DNA from: Cellulomonas aerilata | Lineage (GTDB): Bacteria > Actinomycetota > Actinomycetes > Actinomycetales > Cellulomonadaceae | Assembly (NCBI RefSeq): GCF_007991755.1 | Contig: NZ_BJYY01000013.1 | Coordinates: 434,001-498,000, forward strand | Length of the DNA: 64,000 nt | Reading direction: 5' to 3' | Shown here: one piece after another, positions 1 through 8,656 of the stretch | Numbering within the stretch: position 1 is the first letter of the stretch | Layout of the letters: the number at the start of each line of letters is the position of its first letter | Program-made: the position numbers and the translations under genes | Notes under the pieces: generated by a model | What the model was told of the DNA's origin: nothing | Database searches by the model: none | Seen by the model: the letters and a program-made list of their open reading frames with translations, nothing else

Positions 1-204
1 CCGTCCGCCCTGTCCGCGGACGACGCCCTTCCGCTGGGGCACCACGGTCCGGGACACTCCCCAGTGCCGGACCTGCCGGACCCTCCGGACCCTCCGGACC
101 TGCCCGGGTCCTGCGAGGACCTGCCGGCCCGGCCGTATCCGCCGGACGACGCCGCCACGCCGAACGCCGAACGCCGCCACCGGACCGACCCGGGACGAGG
201 TGCC

Positions 205-3200
205 ATGGACCCGACCGACGTCTTCGTGGGGCGCGCCGCCGAGCTGGCGACCCTGACGGCGGAGCTGGCGGCGGCGGCGTCCGGCCGGGGACGTGCCGTC
301 GTCGTCGTGGGGGCGCCCGGCGTCGGCAAGACCCGTCTCGTCCTGCGCGCGCTCGACGTCGCCCGCGAGGCCGGTGCGGACCACGTGGTGCTGCAGGGCG
401 GCTGCGTCGAGCGGCCCGGCCCGCACTACCCGAGCGTCCCGTTCGCGCCGTTCGTCGAGGCGCTGCGGCGGCTGCGCGGCACGGACGCTCCGCCGGCGGT
501 GCTGGCGGCCGCCCGGGAGTGGGCGCGCCCGGCCGCCTCCCCGGCTCCCCACAGCCCCGACGCCACCGACGCCACCGCGGGCGAGGACCAGGTGTACCGC
601 CGGTTCACCGAGCTGCTCGACGTGCTCGAGGCCGCCGCCGCGTGGCGACCGGTGGTCGTCCTGGTCGACGACCTGCAGTGGGCCGACCCGTCGAGCCTGG
701 CGCTGCTGGTGTTCCTGGCCCGCAGCGTGACCACCGAGGCGATCCTGCTCGCCGCCACGCTGCGCGACACCGGCACGACGCCGCACGAGCACCTGGACCG
801 CGCCGTCGCGGAGCTGCACCGCGCTCCCGCGGTGCGCTGGCTCGCCCTGGACCCCCTGCCGGACGACGACGTGGCGGCGCTCGTGCACCAGATCCGTGGG
901 CCGCAGACCGCCGAGCACGAGGTGGGCGCCGTCGTGCGACGGGCCGAGGGCAACGCGCTGGCAGCGGCCGAGCTCGCGCAGCACCACGGCGGCGACGACC
1001 ACCTGCCCCGCACCTACGCCAGCGCGGTCGCGGCGAGGCTCACCGGCCTGTCCCCGGACGCGCTGGACGTGCTGCGGGTGGTGGCCACGGTGGGCCGGGC
1101 GGTGGAGCCCGACGCGATAGGCCGGCTCGTCGCGGCCCTGCGGTCGCAGGGGCCCCCCGCGCACACCCTGCCCGTCGGTGACGACCGGAGCCTGGAGGAG
1201 GCGGTGCGCTCCGGGCTGCTGGTGCGCGCCGGCTCCGGCTACGCGCTGCGCCACGGGCTCGACCGGGAGGTGGTGTACCGCGCGATCCCGCCGTGGCTGG
1301 GTCGACGGCTGCACGGCCACGTCGCCCGGGAGCTGGGGCGCTCGCCGGCCGGCGGCGGACCGGAGCGGCTGGCGGAGCTCGCCGACCACTGGAGCCGGTC
1401 CGGCGACGAGGCGGCCGCGTTCGAGGCCTGCGTCGCCGCGGGGCGCGCCGCGGTGCGGGTGCGCGCGTTCCCCGAGGCGGTCGCGCTGCTGCGGCGGGCG
1501 CTGGGCCACCGCGACCGGCTGGAGCCGCCGCTCCCGGGGACGGCGCCCTCGGTGCTGCCGGCGGCCGAGGTCCGCCTCGAGCTGGCCGAGGCGCTGCGGC
1601 TGAGCGGTGACGTGGACGGCGGCATCGCGCTCCTCGAGGACACCCTGGACGCCGGCATGTCCACGGGCACCCTGCGCGCGGGCACGCCGGGCGCGGGCGC
1701 CCCGGACGAGGACCCCCTGAGCGGCCCGACGCCCCCGGAGCTGCAGGCGCGCTGCTGGGAGCGGCTGGCCTGGTTCCGCCGCGAGACCGGCGACGGCGAG
1801 GGCGCCAACGCGGCGTACCTGCGTGCCCTGGAGACCCTCCCGACCCCGGACCCGACCCCTACCCGCGCGCGGGTGATGGCCAGCCACGCCGCGTCGTCGA
1901 TGATCTTCGGCAGCCTCGACGAGGCCGGAGCACGCGCGCAGGAGGCGCTGGCGGTGGCGGCCGCGAGCGGGTCGGACGCCGCCCGCGCGAGCGCCCTCGA
2001 CACCTGGGGCGTCGTCGCGGCGCTGCGCGGTGACGCCGACGAGGGTCTGCGCGCCCTGCGCGAGGCCCGCGAGGTGGCGGTGGCGTGCGGCAGCGACGAC
2101 GAGCTGTGGCGGGCGGTGTCCAACACCGCGTACGTGCTGCAGAACGTCGGGCGCGAGGAGGAGTCCGTCGACGTTGTGGTGGCGGCGGTCCGGGACCTCG
2201 GCGACGGGGCGCACCACCCGCCCGCGGCGGTCACCGCCGTCGGCAACGCGGTCAGCGCGCTCATCCTGCTCGGCCGGTGGGACGAGGCGATGGACTGGGT
2301 CGCCTGGTGCTCCGCGCGCCGCCCGGCCGCGGGGCTCGCCGCGCACATCGCCCTCACCGAGGCGGAGGTCCGCGTCCACCGCGGCGACGGCGCGACGCAG
2401 GCGCTGGCCGTGGCGCACGACCTGGTCGACCGGTCCGCGGAGCCCGAGCTCACCGCGGCGCTGTGGCGCGTGCACGCCGAGCACCTCGCGTGGCGGGGTG
2501 ACACCGCGGCGGCGCGGGACGCGGTGGACCGGTCCGTCGAGGCGCTCGCCCGCTCCGACGACCCCGAGTCGCTGCTGGGCGCCCTGACCGTCGCGCTGCG
2601 GATCGAGGCGGACGCGGTGCTGCTGCCCGGCGCGGCGGACCCTGCACGGGTCGAGCGCCTGGCCGCGCTGGCTGCCTCGGTGGCGGCGACGTCCCCCGAC
2701 GACCTGCCGGACGTCCGGCTCGGTTCGGCGCTGTGCGCCGCGGAGACCGCCCGCGCGCGCAGCGACGGCGCGCCGCCGTGGGCCGCCGTCGTGGAGCTCG
2801 CCCGGCAGGTCGGGCGACCCCTGCGCCTGGCCTACGCGCTGCTGCGGCTCGCGGAGCACGAGCTGGTGACGGGTGCGCGCCGTCCGGCGGCGGAGCACCT
2901 GGCCGAGGCCCACGCCGTCGCCGAGCGCCTCGCCGCCGCGCCCGTGGTGGCCGCGGTGGAGGCGGTCGCGCGCCGGGCCCGGGTCGCGCTGACCACGCCG
3001 GAGCCTGCGGAGGCGCCGGCGCGCGCCGCGGCACCGTTCGGGCTGACCACGCGCGAGCTGGAGGTGCTGCACCTGCTGGCCGACGGCGCCAGCAACCGCC
3101 AGATCGCCCGGGGGCTGTTCATCAGCGAGCGCACCGCGGCCGTCCACGTCTCGCACATCCTGGCCAAGCTCGGGGCGAGCAGCCGGCAGCAGGCGGCCGC

Positions 3201-3237
3201 GGCCGCGCACCGGGCCGGGCTGCTGGTGACGCGCTAG
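205..3237 (+). CDS. LuxR-family transcriptional regulator with AAA ATPase domain (LAL type)
   Basis: A 1010-residue cytoplasmic regulator of the large ATP-binding LuxR type. A Walker A motif GAPGVGKT lies near residues 36-43 and a Walker B stretch LVDDLQWAD near 150-157. A long Ala/Arg/Leu-rich helical region of TPR character follows, and the last ~65 residues form a LuxR HTH (TTRELEVLHLLADGASNRQI, then the recognition helix around ERTAAVHVSHIL). The frame is open from position 64, but that extension is a Pro/Asp-rich low-complexity run. The ATG at 205, preceded by GACGAGG, starts directly at the usual VGRAAEL motif, so I chose it. Family knowledge suggests control of a metabolic locus by an unknown inducer. 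No target is visible here. Confidence 0.9.
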   Translation: MDPTDVFVGRAAELATLTAELAAAASGRGRAVVVVGAPGVGKTRLVLRALDVAREAGADHVVLQGGCVERPGPHYPSVPFAPFVEALRRLRGTDAPPAVLAAAREWARPAASPAPHSPDATDATAGEDQVYRRFTELLDVLEAAAAWRPVVVLVDDLQWADPSSLALLVFLARSVTTEAILLAATLRDTGTTPHEHLDRAVAELHRAPAVRWLALDPLPDDDVAALVHQIRGPQTAEHEVGAVVRRAEGNALAAAELAQHHGGDDHLPRTYASAVAARLTGLSPDALDVLRVVATVGRAVEPDAIGRLVAALRSQGPPAHTLPVGDDRSLEEAVRSGLLVRAGSGYALRHGLDREVVYRAIPPWLGRRLHGHVARELGRSPAGGGPERLAELADHWSRSGDEAAAFEACVAAGRAAVRVRAFPEAVALLRRALGHRDRLEPPLPGTAPSVLPAAEVRLELAEALRLSGDVDGGIALLEDTLDAGMSTGTLRAGTPGAGAPDEDPLSGPTPPELQARCWERLAWFRRETGDGEGANAAYLRALETLPTPDPTPTRARVMASHAASSMIFGSLDEAGARAQEALAVAAASGSDAARASALDTWGVVAALRGDADEGLRALREAREVAVACGSDDELWRAVSNTAYVLQNVGREEESVDVVVAAVRDLGDGAHHPPAAVTAVGNAVSALILLGRWDEAMDWVAWCSARRPAAGLAAHIALTEAEVRVHRGDGATQALAVAHDLVDRSAEPELTAALWRVHAEHLAWRGDTAAARDAVDRSVEALARSDDPESLLGALTVALRIEADAVLLPGAADPARVERLAALAASVAATSPDDLPDVRLGSALCAAETARARSDGAPPWAAVVELARQVGRPLRLAYALLRLAEHELVTGARRPAAEHLAEAHAVAERLAAAPVVAAVEAVARRARVALTTPEPAEAPARAAAPFGLTTRELEVLHLLADGASNRQIARGLFISERTAAVHVSHILAKLGASSRQQAAAAAHRAGLLVTR

Positions 3238-3303
3238 ACGCACGGTCCCCGGGCACCGACGATCCCCCCGACCGGCGGTCGCGGGCGGTGCGGGCGGGAC
3301 GGC

Positions 3304-3777
3304 TCAGGTACGCCGGCCGGACGTGCGCGACGTGTCCCGCCGCGGGGGCGCCCAGTCGTGGACGACGACCGGCACGCCGCCGTCGTCCTGGGGCGCGTCG
3401 GTCGCGACGTACCGGGCGACCTCGACCGCGCCGACCAGCTCGTCCGTCTCGACCGGCTCCCACCCCAGGGTCGCGGCCCGGTCGACCCACCAGCCGGTGA
3501 AGGCGGCGCGCTTGCGCTCGGACGGCGCGTCCTGCGGCCAGACGACCGTCAGCCGGACCGTCGTCGGGTCGGCCGGCGACGCCGTCACGTCGATGTGGCG
3601 CGCGCCCGCCGCGTACAGCAGCCGCGCACCCCGGTACCGGTGCACGACGTCGTCCTGCGTCGCCTCCTCGGGCTCCCCCGCGAGCAGCGCAGGCAGGACA
3701 CCCGCCGCGACGCCGTCCGACGACGCCGCGGCGTCGGTCCCGGTGGAGCGCAGCACGACCACATCCGCTGTCGACAT
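3304..3777 (-). CDS. Hypothetical protein
   Basis: A 157-residue soluble protein with no signal peptide or membrane segment. I do not recognise its family. The balanced residue composition, including segments such as GARHIDVTASPADPTTVRL and GWWVDRAATLGWEPVE, looks coding and unlike the Arg/Pro-rich antisense frames around it. The ATG at 3777 is preferred over one eight codons upstream because the protein body starts with MSTADVVVL. It ends 66 bp from the LuxR-type gene, to which it is convergent, and is divergent from the protease gene, so it probably has its own promoter in the region that holds the TACGTAGTTCC repeats. Confidence 0.6.
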   Translation of the reverse strand: MSTADVVVLRSTGTDAAASSDGVAAGVLPALLAGEPEEATQDDVVHRYRGARLLYAAGARHIDVTASPADPTTVRLTVVWPQDAPSERKRAAFTGWWVDRAATLGWEPVETDELVGAVEVARYVATDAPQDDGGVPVVVHDWAPPRRDTSRTSGRRT

Positions 3778-3868
3778 GCGGGCATGGTGGCAGCCCCGCA
3801 CCGGCCGTCACAAGGACCTTTCGGCGTGCGTACCCGCCACCCGGCCCTGAGGCCCGCGGCCGGGTAGG

Positions 3869-3902
3869 TACGTAGTTCCCGCGGTACCGGATACGTAGTT
3901 CC
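3869..3902. promoter_or_regulatory. Two direct repeats TACGTAGTTCC in a divergent promoter region
   Basis: TACGTAGTTCC occurs at 3869-3879 and again at 3892-3902, a start-to-start distance of 23 bp (about two helical turns). It lies between the divergent hypothetical gene and the protease gene, where an operator would be expected. The binding protein is unknown. Confidence 0.45.
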
Positions 3903-4005
3903 GCCGATGTCCGTGGCGCGGCGTGCGAGCAACCTCGTGGTGGGGCGAGATCCCGTCCCGGACACCCAGGTCCTCGCCGGACCACCCGCACCGAAAGGCA
4001 CCACC

Positions 4006-5598
4006 ATGTCCACGACGACCGCCACGCGTCGCCGGCCCGTGCTCCACCGCTCCGCGCTGTCCCTCGCCGCCGTCGGCGCCGCCGCCCTCACCGCGGGCTC
4101 GCTCCTGGTCGCGCCCTCCGCGTCGGCCGCGCCCGCCGCGCCGCCCGCCGGCACGACCGAGACCGCGCCGCCGGCCGGCACGACCGGGACGACGCCGGGC
4201 GCCGACGCCGCCCTGGGCACGGACATCGAGCCGAGCGTCGTGCAGCTCTACATCGAGTGGAGCGGCTTCGTGGGCATCCCGGACGAGGCCGGCACGATCT
4301 GGAGCGACGAGGTCTACGTCGCCTCGATCTGCACCGGCTTCTTCGTCTCCGACACCGGCCAGATCGCCACCGCCGGGCACTGCGTCGACCCCGTCGAGGG
4401 ACGCCACTCGCTGGTCGACACGTTCCTGGGCAGCCTGGTCGACGAGGGCGTGCTGACCCCGGACGAGGCCGCGGCCACGGTCGGGACGGCGTACGCCACC
4501 TGGCCGGTCGAGGGGCTCGACGCCGGCTCGGAGCCCCAGCGGATCGTCTACGCGGTGCAGCCCAAGGCCGTGGACGGGATCGTCATCGAGGACCCGCTCG
4601 CCGTGCAGCTGGTCGACTACCGCTCGTTCGACCAGGGCGACACCGCACTGCTCAAGGCCGACGTCACGGGCAGCATCCCGCTGCCGGTGTCCGCGGCGGA
4701 CCCGACCAACGGCATGGCCGTCACCTCGGTCGGCTTCCCCGCCTCCGTGCAGAGCGTCGTGGACGCGAGCCGGGTGCGCGCCAGCTTCAAGACCGGCTCG
4801 GTGAGCAGCCAGCAGATCAGCGAGCTGGGCGTGCCGCGCACCGAGATCAACGCGGACCTGTCCGGCGGCATGTCGGGCGGCCCGACGGTCGACTCGCTGG
4901 GCAACGTGGTCGGCGTCAACTCCTCCAAGATCGTCGGCGACCAGGCGTTCAACTTCATCACCGACGCCTCGGACCTGCACGCCTGGCTGACCGCCAAGGG
5001 CGTCACACTCACGGCGGCGAACGTCCCGACGCCCGAGCCCACTGCGGAGCCTCTCGCGGCCGAGGTGACCACCACGGTGGACGACGAGGAGGCGCTCGCC
5101 CTCGGCATCGGCGTGCTGGTGGCCGCCGGCGCCGCGATCCTCGGCGGCACCGTGATGGTCGTGCTGGTCGTCGTCCTGGTCGTGCGCCGCAGGCGGAACG
5201 CCGCCCGCCGCGCCGCCGTCGTCCCGCCGGCACCTCTGCTGGACGCCGCGGTGGTGACGTCGGCCCCGGCCGAGGGTCGGCCGGTGTCCGTGGTGGACAG
5301 CGTCGGCTCGGTGACCTTCGCCCCGGCTGCCCCGGCCGGGAGCCCGGCGCCGTTCGCGCCGCAGACGCAGCCGCTGGCCCCGGTCGGGTTCGGGACGGCC
5401 GCACCGGCCGCCCGCGCCACGACGGGCTTCGCCACCGGCACGGCTCCCGCGCCGGCGTCCACCGGCACGACCTCGGTCCTGACGGCGACGCCGCCCGCGC
5501 CGACCGCCGTCGCGCAGGCCGCCGCCACCTGCCGCTCCTGCGGGGCCCCCGCGGTCGACGGCCAGCGGTTCTGCGGCTCGTGCGGCGGGCAGCTGTAG
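4006..5598 (+). CDS. Membrane-anchored trypsin-like serine protease with C-terminal zinc ribbon
   Basis: A 530-residue protein starting at the ATG with GAAAGG upstream. The N-terminus is an Arg-rich, Ala/Leu-rich signal peptide ending near ASAAPA. A trypsin/HtrA-fold domain follows, with His about residue 125 (TAGHCVD), Asp about 212 (QGDTALLKAD) and Ser about 290 (GGMSGGPTV, so GMSGGP replaces the usual GDSGGP/GNSGGP). A single transmembrane helix (about 366-395) ends in RRRRN, placing the protease outside and the tail inside by the positive-inside rule. The tail is Ala/Pro-rich and closes with CRSCG...CGSCG, a two-knuckle zinc ribbon. A surface protease with a cytosolic zinc tail suggests stress sensing, but the substrate is unknown. 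Confidence 0.85.
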   Translation: MSTTTATRRRPVLHRSALSLAAVGAAALTAGSLLVAPSASAAPAAPPAGTTETAPPAGTTGTTPGADAALGTDIEPSVVQLYIEWSGFVGIPDEAGTIWSDEVYVASICTGFFVSDTGQIATAGHCVDPVEGRHSLVDTFLGSLVDEGVLTPDEAAATVGTAYATWPVEGLDAGSEPQRIVYAVQPKAVDGIVIEDPLAVQLVDYRSFDQGDTALLKADVTGSIPLPVSAADPTNGMAVTSVGFPASVQSVVDASRVRASFKTGSVSSQQISELGVPRTEINADLSGGMSGGPTVDSLGNVVGVNSSKIVGDQAFNFITDASDLHAWLTAKGVTLTAANVPTPEPTAEPLAAEVTTTVDDEEALALGIGVLVAAGAAILGGTVMVVLVVVLVVRRRRNAARRAAVVPPAPLLDAAVVTSAPAEGRPVSVVDSVGSVTFAPAAPAGSPAPFAPQTQPLAPVGFGTAAPAARATTGFATGTAPAPASTGTTSVLTATPPAPTAVAQAAATCRSCGAPAVDGQRFCGSCGGQL

Positions 5599-5632
5599 CC
5601 GGCGGCCCCGTCCGTCCGACGCCTGCGCCGGC

Positions 5633-5666
5633 GGCCCCGCCCCGCTCCTCCGAGCCGGGCGGGGCC
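5633..5666 (+). terminator. Rho-independent-type hairpin after the protease gene
   Basis: GGCCCCGCCC (5633-5642) and GGGCGGGGCC (5657-5666) form a perfect 10-bp stem with a 14-nt loop, 35 bp after the protease stop. There is no U-tract, as is usual in high-GC actinobacteria. Confidence 0.6.
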
Positions 5667-5730
5667 ACCCGCGGGCCCTCCCCTTCTCCCTCACCACCTT
5701 CCTCATCACCGCAGACACCTGGAGCCCCTG

Positions 5731-7125
5731 ATGACCCTCACCGACATGACCCTCACCGACACCGTCCTCGACCACCTGTCCACCCACGTCCCCTTCGCCG
5801 AGCTGCAGCACCTCACGGTCGGCCTCGTCGCCGTCCCGGGCGACGCCGACTACGAGGCGCTCGTCTCGCCGTGGAACCTCGCCGTCGCGGTCCGCCCCGC
5901 CGCCGTGCTGGCCGCGGCCACCGCGCACGACGTCGTCGAGGCGGTCCGGTTCGCCGCCCGCCACGACCTGCTCGTCACCCCGCAGGCGACCGGTCACGGA
6001 GCCATGGCCGAGCTGGTCGGTGAGCTGCTGGTGGCCACCTCGGGCCTGGACGAGTGCGTCGTGCACCCGGAGGGCTGGGCCCGCGTCGGCGCCGGCGTGA
6101 AGTGGGCCCGGGTCGTCGAGGCCGCCGCCCCGTACGGGCTCGCCCCGCTGTCGGGGTCGACGACCGACGTCGGTGTGGTGGGCTACACCACCGGCGGCGG
6201 CCTGGGGCCGATGGCCCGCACGTACGGCCTCGCTGCCGACCGGGTTCGTGCGTTCGAGGTCGTCACCGGCGACGGCGTCCTGCGACGCGCCACCCCGACC
6301 GAGCACCCCGACCTGTTCTTCGGGCTCCGCGGCGGCAAGGGGACGCTGGGCATCGTCACGGCGGTCGAGTTCGACCTCGTGCACCAGCCGACGTTCCTCG
6401 GCGGGTCCCTGTGGTTCGACGGCGCGGACGCCGCCGCGGTGGTCGAGCGTTGGCGGGACTGGTGCACGGACCTCCCCGAGCTGGGCACGACGTCGTTCGC
6501 GCTGTTCCGGCTGCCGGCCATGCCGGGCGTGCCGCCGCAGCTCGCCGAGCGCCTGACGCTGTCGGTCCGGTACGTGTGGACCGGCGACGCCGCCGAGGGC
6601 GAGCGCCGGTTCGCCCCGATGCGCGCCGCGGCGCCCGTGCTGCTCGACGACGTCGCCGTGAAGCCGTACGCCGCCATCGACTCCGTGCACACCGACCCGC
6701 TGGACCCGATGCCCGCCACCGAGGCCGCGGCCGTGCTCACGGGCTTCCCGGCCGAGGCCGCCGCGGCGCTGCTCGCCGTCGCAGGTCCGGCGTCGACGTC
6801 CCCGCAGGTGCTCGTGGAGGTCCGGCAGATGGGCGGGGCGGTCGCGCGCGGCGGCGAGCACCCCAGTGCCTTCTGCTCCCGCGGCGCCGCGTACGCCGTG
6901 CTGCTCGTCGGCATCCCGGGCGTCCCCGGGGTGGCGGAGCACGCCGAGCAGGTGATCCGGACGATGGGGCCGTGGGTCGGCGGGCACCGGATGCCCAACT
7001 TCACGTTCGACCCCGGCCGCCTCGTGGAGGCGTACGACGCGCCCACGCTCACCCGGCTCCGGGCGGCCATCGGGACGTACGACCCCGACGGCGTCATGGC
7101 GATCGGGCACGCGCTGGACGTGTGA
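5731..7125 (+). CDS. FAD-binding oxidoreductase, PCMH/berberine-bridge type
   Basis: A 464-residue cytoplasmic flavoprotein. The N-terminal PCMH-type FAD domain includes VRPAAVLAAATAHDVVEAVRFA, TGHGA near residue 90 (the His at the position that carries covalent FAD in relatives, but followed by GA and not S), and the diagnostic TTDVGVVGYTTGGGLGPMART run near 145-165. A substrate domain with the BBE-like C-terminal motif (FTFDPGRLVEAYDAPTLTRLRAAIGTYDPDGVM) closes the protein. Length and order match bacterial BBE-like oxidoreductases, which oxidise sugars, alcohols or secondary metabolites with oxygen. The substrate cannot be told. It is a single gene, isolated from the protease by a hairpin. 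Confidence 0.88.
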   Translation: MTLTDMTLTDTVLDHLSTHVPFAELQHLTVGLVAVPGDADYEALVSPWNLAVAVRPAAVLAAATAHDVVEAVRFAARHDLLVTPQATGHGAMAELVGELLVATSGLDECVVHPEGWARVGAGVKWARVVEAAAPYGLAPLSGSTTDVGVVGYTTGGGLGPMARTYGLAADRVRAFEVVTGDGVLRRATPTEHPDLFFGLRGGKGTLGIVTAVEFDLVHQPTFLGGSLWFDGADAAAVVERWRDWCTDLPELGTTSFALFRLPAMPGVPPQLAERLTLSVRYVWTGDAAEGERRFAPMRAAAPVLLDDVAVKPYAAIDSVHTDPLDPMPATEAAAVLTGFPAEAAAALLAVAGPASTSPQVLVEVRQMGGAVARGGEHPSAFCSRGAAYAVLLVGIPGVPGVAEHAEQVIRTMGPWVGGHRMPNFTFDPGRLVEAYDAPTLTRLRAAIGTYDPDGVMAIGHALDV

Positions 7126-7269
7126 CCCGCTCGCGCCGCCACGCGACGTGCCGGGCACCGCCGACGCGGTGGGCCCGGCACGGGTGCGTCACACCGCTCC
7201 CGGCCTGCGGGCGGCGCCGTCCGCGAATACCGTGACAGGGAACGGACCGCGACGACGAAGGGAACGACC

Positions 7270-7407
7270 ATGGCATTCCTCGGGAAGGCGATCCGCAGCG
7301 GGGTCGCCCTGAAGGTGGGCACCATGCTCCTGCGCCAGGCGCAGAAGCCGGAGAACCAGCGCAAGGCCCGCGAGCTCCTCGCCAAGGCCAAGAACCGCAA
7401 GCGGTAG
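7270..7407 (+). CDS. Small basic 45-residue protein
   Basis: A short ORF beginning MAFLGKAIRSGVALKVGTML and ending KAKNRKR. It has a good ribosome site (GAAGGGA, 5-6 nt before the ATG), a stop at 7405-7407 and a perfect terminator 38 bp downstream, so it looks like an independent gene. The product is an amphipathic basic helix with no cysteine or signal peptide. The function is unknown. Its size keeps it out of most gene calls. Confidence 0.6.
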   Translation: MAFLGKAIRSGVALKVGTMLLRQAQKPENQRKARELLAKAKNRKR

Positions 7408-7445
7408 CACGACGTGCCCGGCGCCCGGCCGAGGCGCCGACCACA

Positions 7446-7473
7446 GGGACGGGGTGCGCGAGCACCCCGTCCC
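7446..7473 (+). terminator. Perfect 12-bp terminator hairpin
   Basis: GGGACGGGGTGC (7446-7457), loop GCGA, GCACCCCGTCCC (7462-7473). It directly follows the 45-residue ORF. Confidence 0.75.
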
Positions 7474-7643
7474 TCTGCGCGTCCGGGGGCTCGGGGCGGG
7501 GTGCGGCTGCTCCGCACGGGATCGGACCGCGACCGGGCTCGCCGGGCGGGCCGGTGGAGCGCGACGTACGGTCGCCAGGCTCCGTCGCGGCTGGCACCGC
7601 CCGGGCGACCCTCGACCGACGACGCCCGAGATGGTGGCTGGAC

Positions 7644-8645
7644 ATGACGCAGACCGGTCCCGACGCCTCCGCCGTCGCCACGCGCCGGGGCCGCCCGCGA
7701 TGGATCACCGCGGTCGACGACCGACCGGTGCTCCTCGTGGTCCTGGGGATGCTCCTCTTCAGCATCGGACCCGTCCTGGTCGGGGTGTCGACCACGTCCG
7801 GCGGGGTGCTCTCGTTCTACCGGCTGTGGATCGGCGCGGCGGCCCTGGGGATCGCCCTGCTGTGGCGGCGCCGCTCGCACCCGGTCCTCACCAGCCGGCT
7901 CGGCTGGCGCTGGGCCGCGGTGACCGGCGTCGTCTTCGGCACCCACCAGCTGCTGTTCATGCTCGCCATCAAGGCGACGTCGGTGGTGGACGTGACCCTC
8001 ATGCAGGTGGTCGCGCCCGTGCTGGTCGGGGTGCTCGCGCGGGTGCTGTTCGGCGAGCGGCCCGGCGCGGCGTTCCGGGCGTGGTCGGGCCTGGCGATCA
8101 TCGGCGCCGGCGTCGTGGTCGTCGCCGGCACCGCCGGACCGGAGGGCCGCCCGGCCGGGATGGCCCTGGCGTTCGCCAACGTCGTGCTCGCGGCGTTCTA
8201 CGTCGTCTGGTCCAAGCGGGCGATGGCGCACATCGGTGCGCTGCCCTTCCTGTTCGGCGTCGGCGTGGCCGCGGCTGTGACCGTGTCCGGCTACGTGCTG
8301 GTCGCCGGCGAGCCGGTGGGGAGCATCAGCGGCCGCAACCTGACCATCGCCGCGTCGATCGCGCTGGTGCCGGGGGTGCTCGGGCACTTCCTGTCCACGT
8401 ACCCGCTCAGCCGCATCCCGGCCAACATCCCGCCGGTCGTCCAGCTGGCCATGCCGTTCATCTCCGGCGCCCTGGCCTGGCTGCTGCTCGACGAGCGCAT
8501 CACCGGCCTGCACGTCCTCGGCGGGGCCCTGTCCATCGCCGGTGTGGTGGGCGCGATGTCCTCCCGGGGCGGACGGCGGCTGCGCGCCGCCTCGCGGTCC
8601 ACCGCCCGCCGCGAGCGCGATCGTCCCGACCAGGTCGCCGCCTGA
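7644..8645 (+). CDS. EamA/DMT-family transporter
   Basis: A 333-residue integral membrane protein with about ten hydrophobic helices arranged as two EamA repeats. The first repeat starts around LLVVLGMLLFSIGPVLVGVS, and the second includes NVVLAAFYVVWSKRAMAHIG and ends with AWLLLDERITGLHVLGGALSIAG, the conserved closing motif of the family. Members export metabolites or amino acids; the substrate is unknown. The frame is open upstream to 7554, but the ATG at 7644 starts the soluble leader just before the first helix. The ribosome site is weak. The gene is convergent with gamma-glutamyltransferase, only 11 bp away. Confidence 0.87.
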   Translation: MTQTGPDASAVATRRGRPRWITAVDDRPVLLVVLGMLLFSIGPVLVGVSTTSGGVLSFYRLWIGAAALGIALLWRRRSHPVLTSRLGWRWAAVTGVVFGTHQLLFMLAIKATSVVDVTLMQVVAPVLVGVLARVLFGERPGAAFRAWSGLAIIGAGVVVVAGTAGPEGRPAGMALAFANVVLAAFYVVWSKRAMAHIGALPFLFGVGVAAAVTVSGYVLVAGEPVGSISGRNLTIAASIALVPGVLGHFLSTYPLSRIPANIPPVVQLAMPFISGALAWLLLDERITGLHVLGGALSIAGVVGAMSSRGGRRLRAASRSTARRERDRPDQVAA

Positions 8646-8656
8646 GCGGTCGCCGC

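Noticed and set aside
3808-7158. An 1100-codon open frame antisense to the protease and flavin oxidoreductase genes
   Set aside because: Arg/Gly/His-rich composition, no domain, and it covers two well-supported genes. Long antisense frames are expected at this GC content; similar ones at 6183-8513, 13013-16333 and 24531-27383 were dropped for the same reason.
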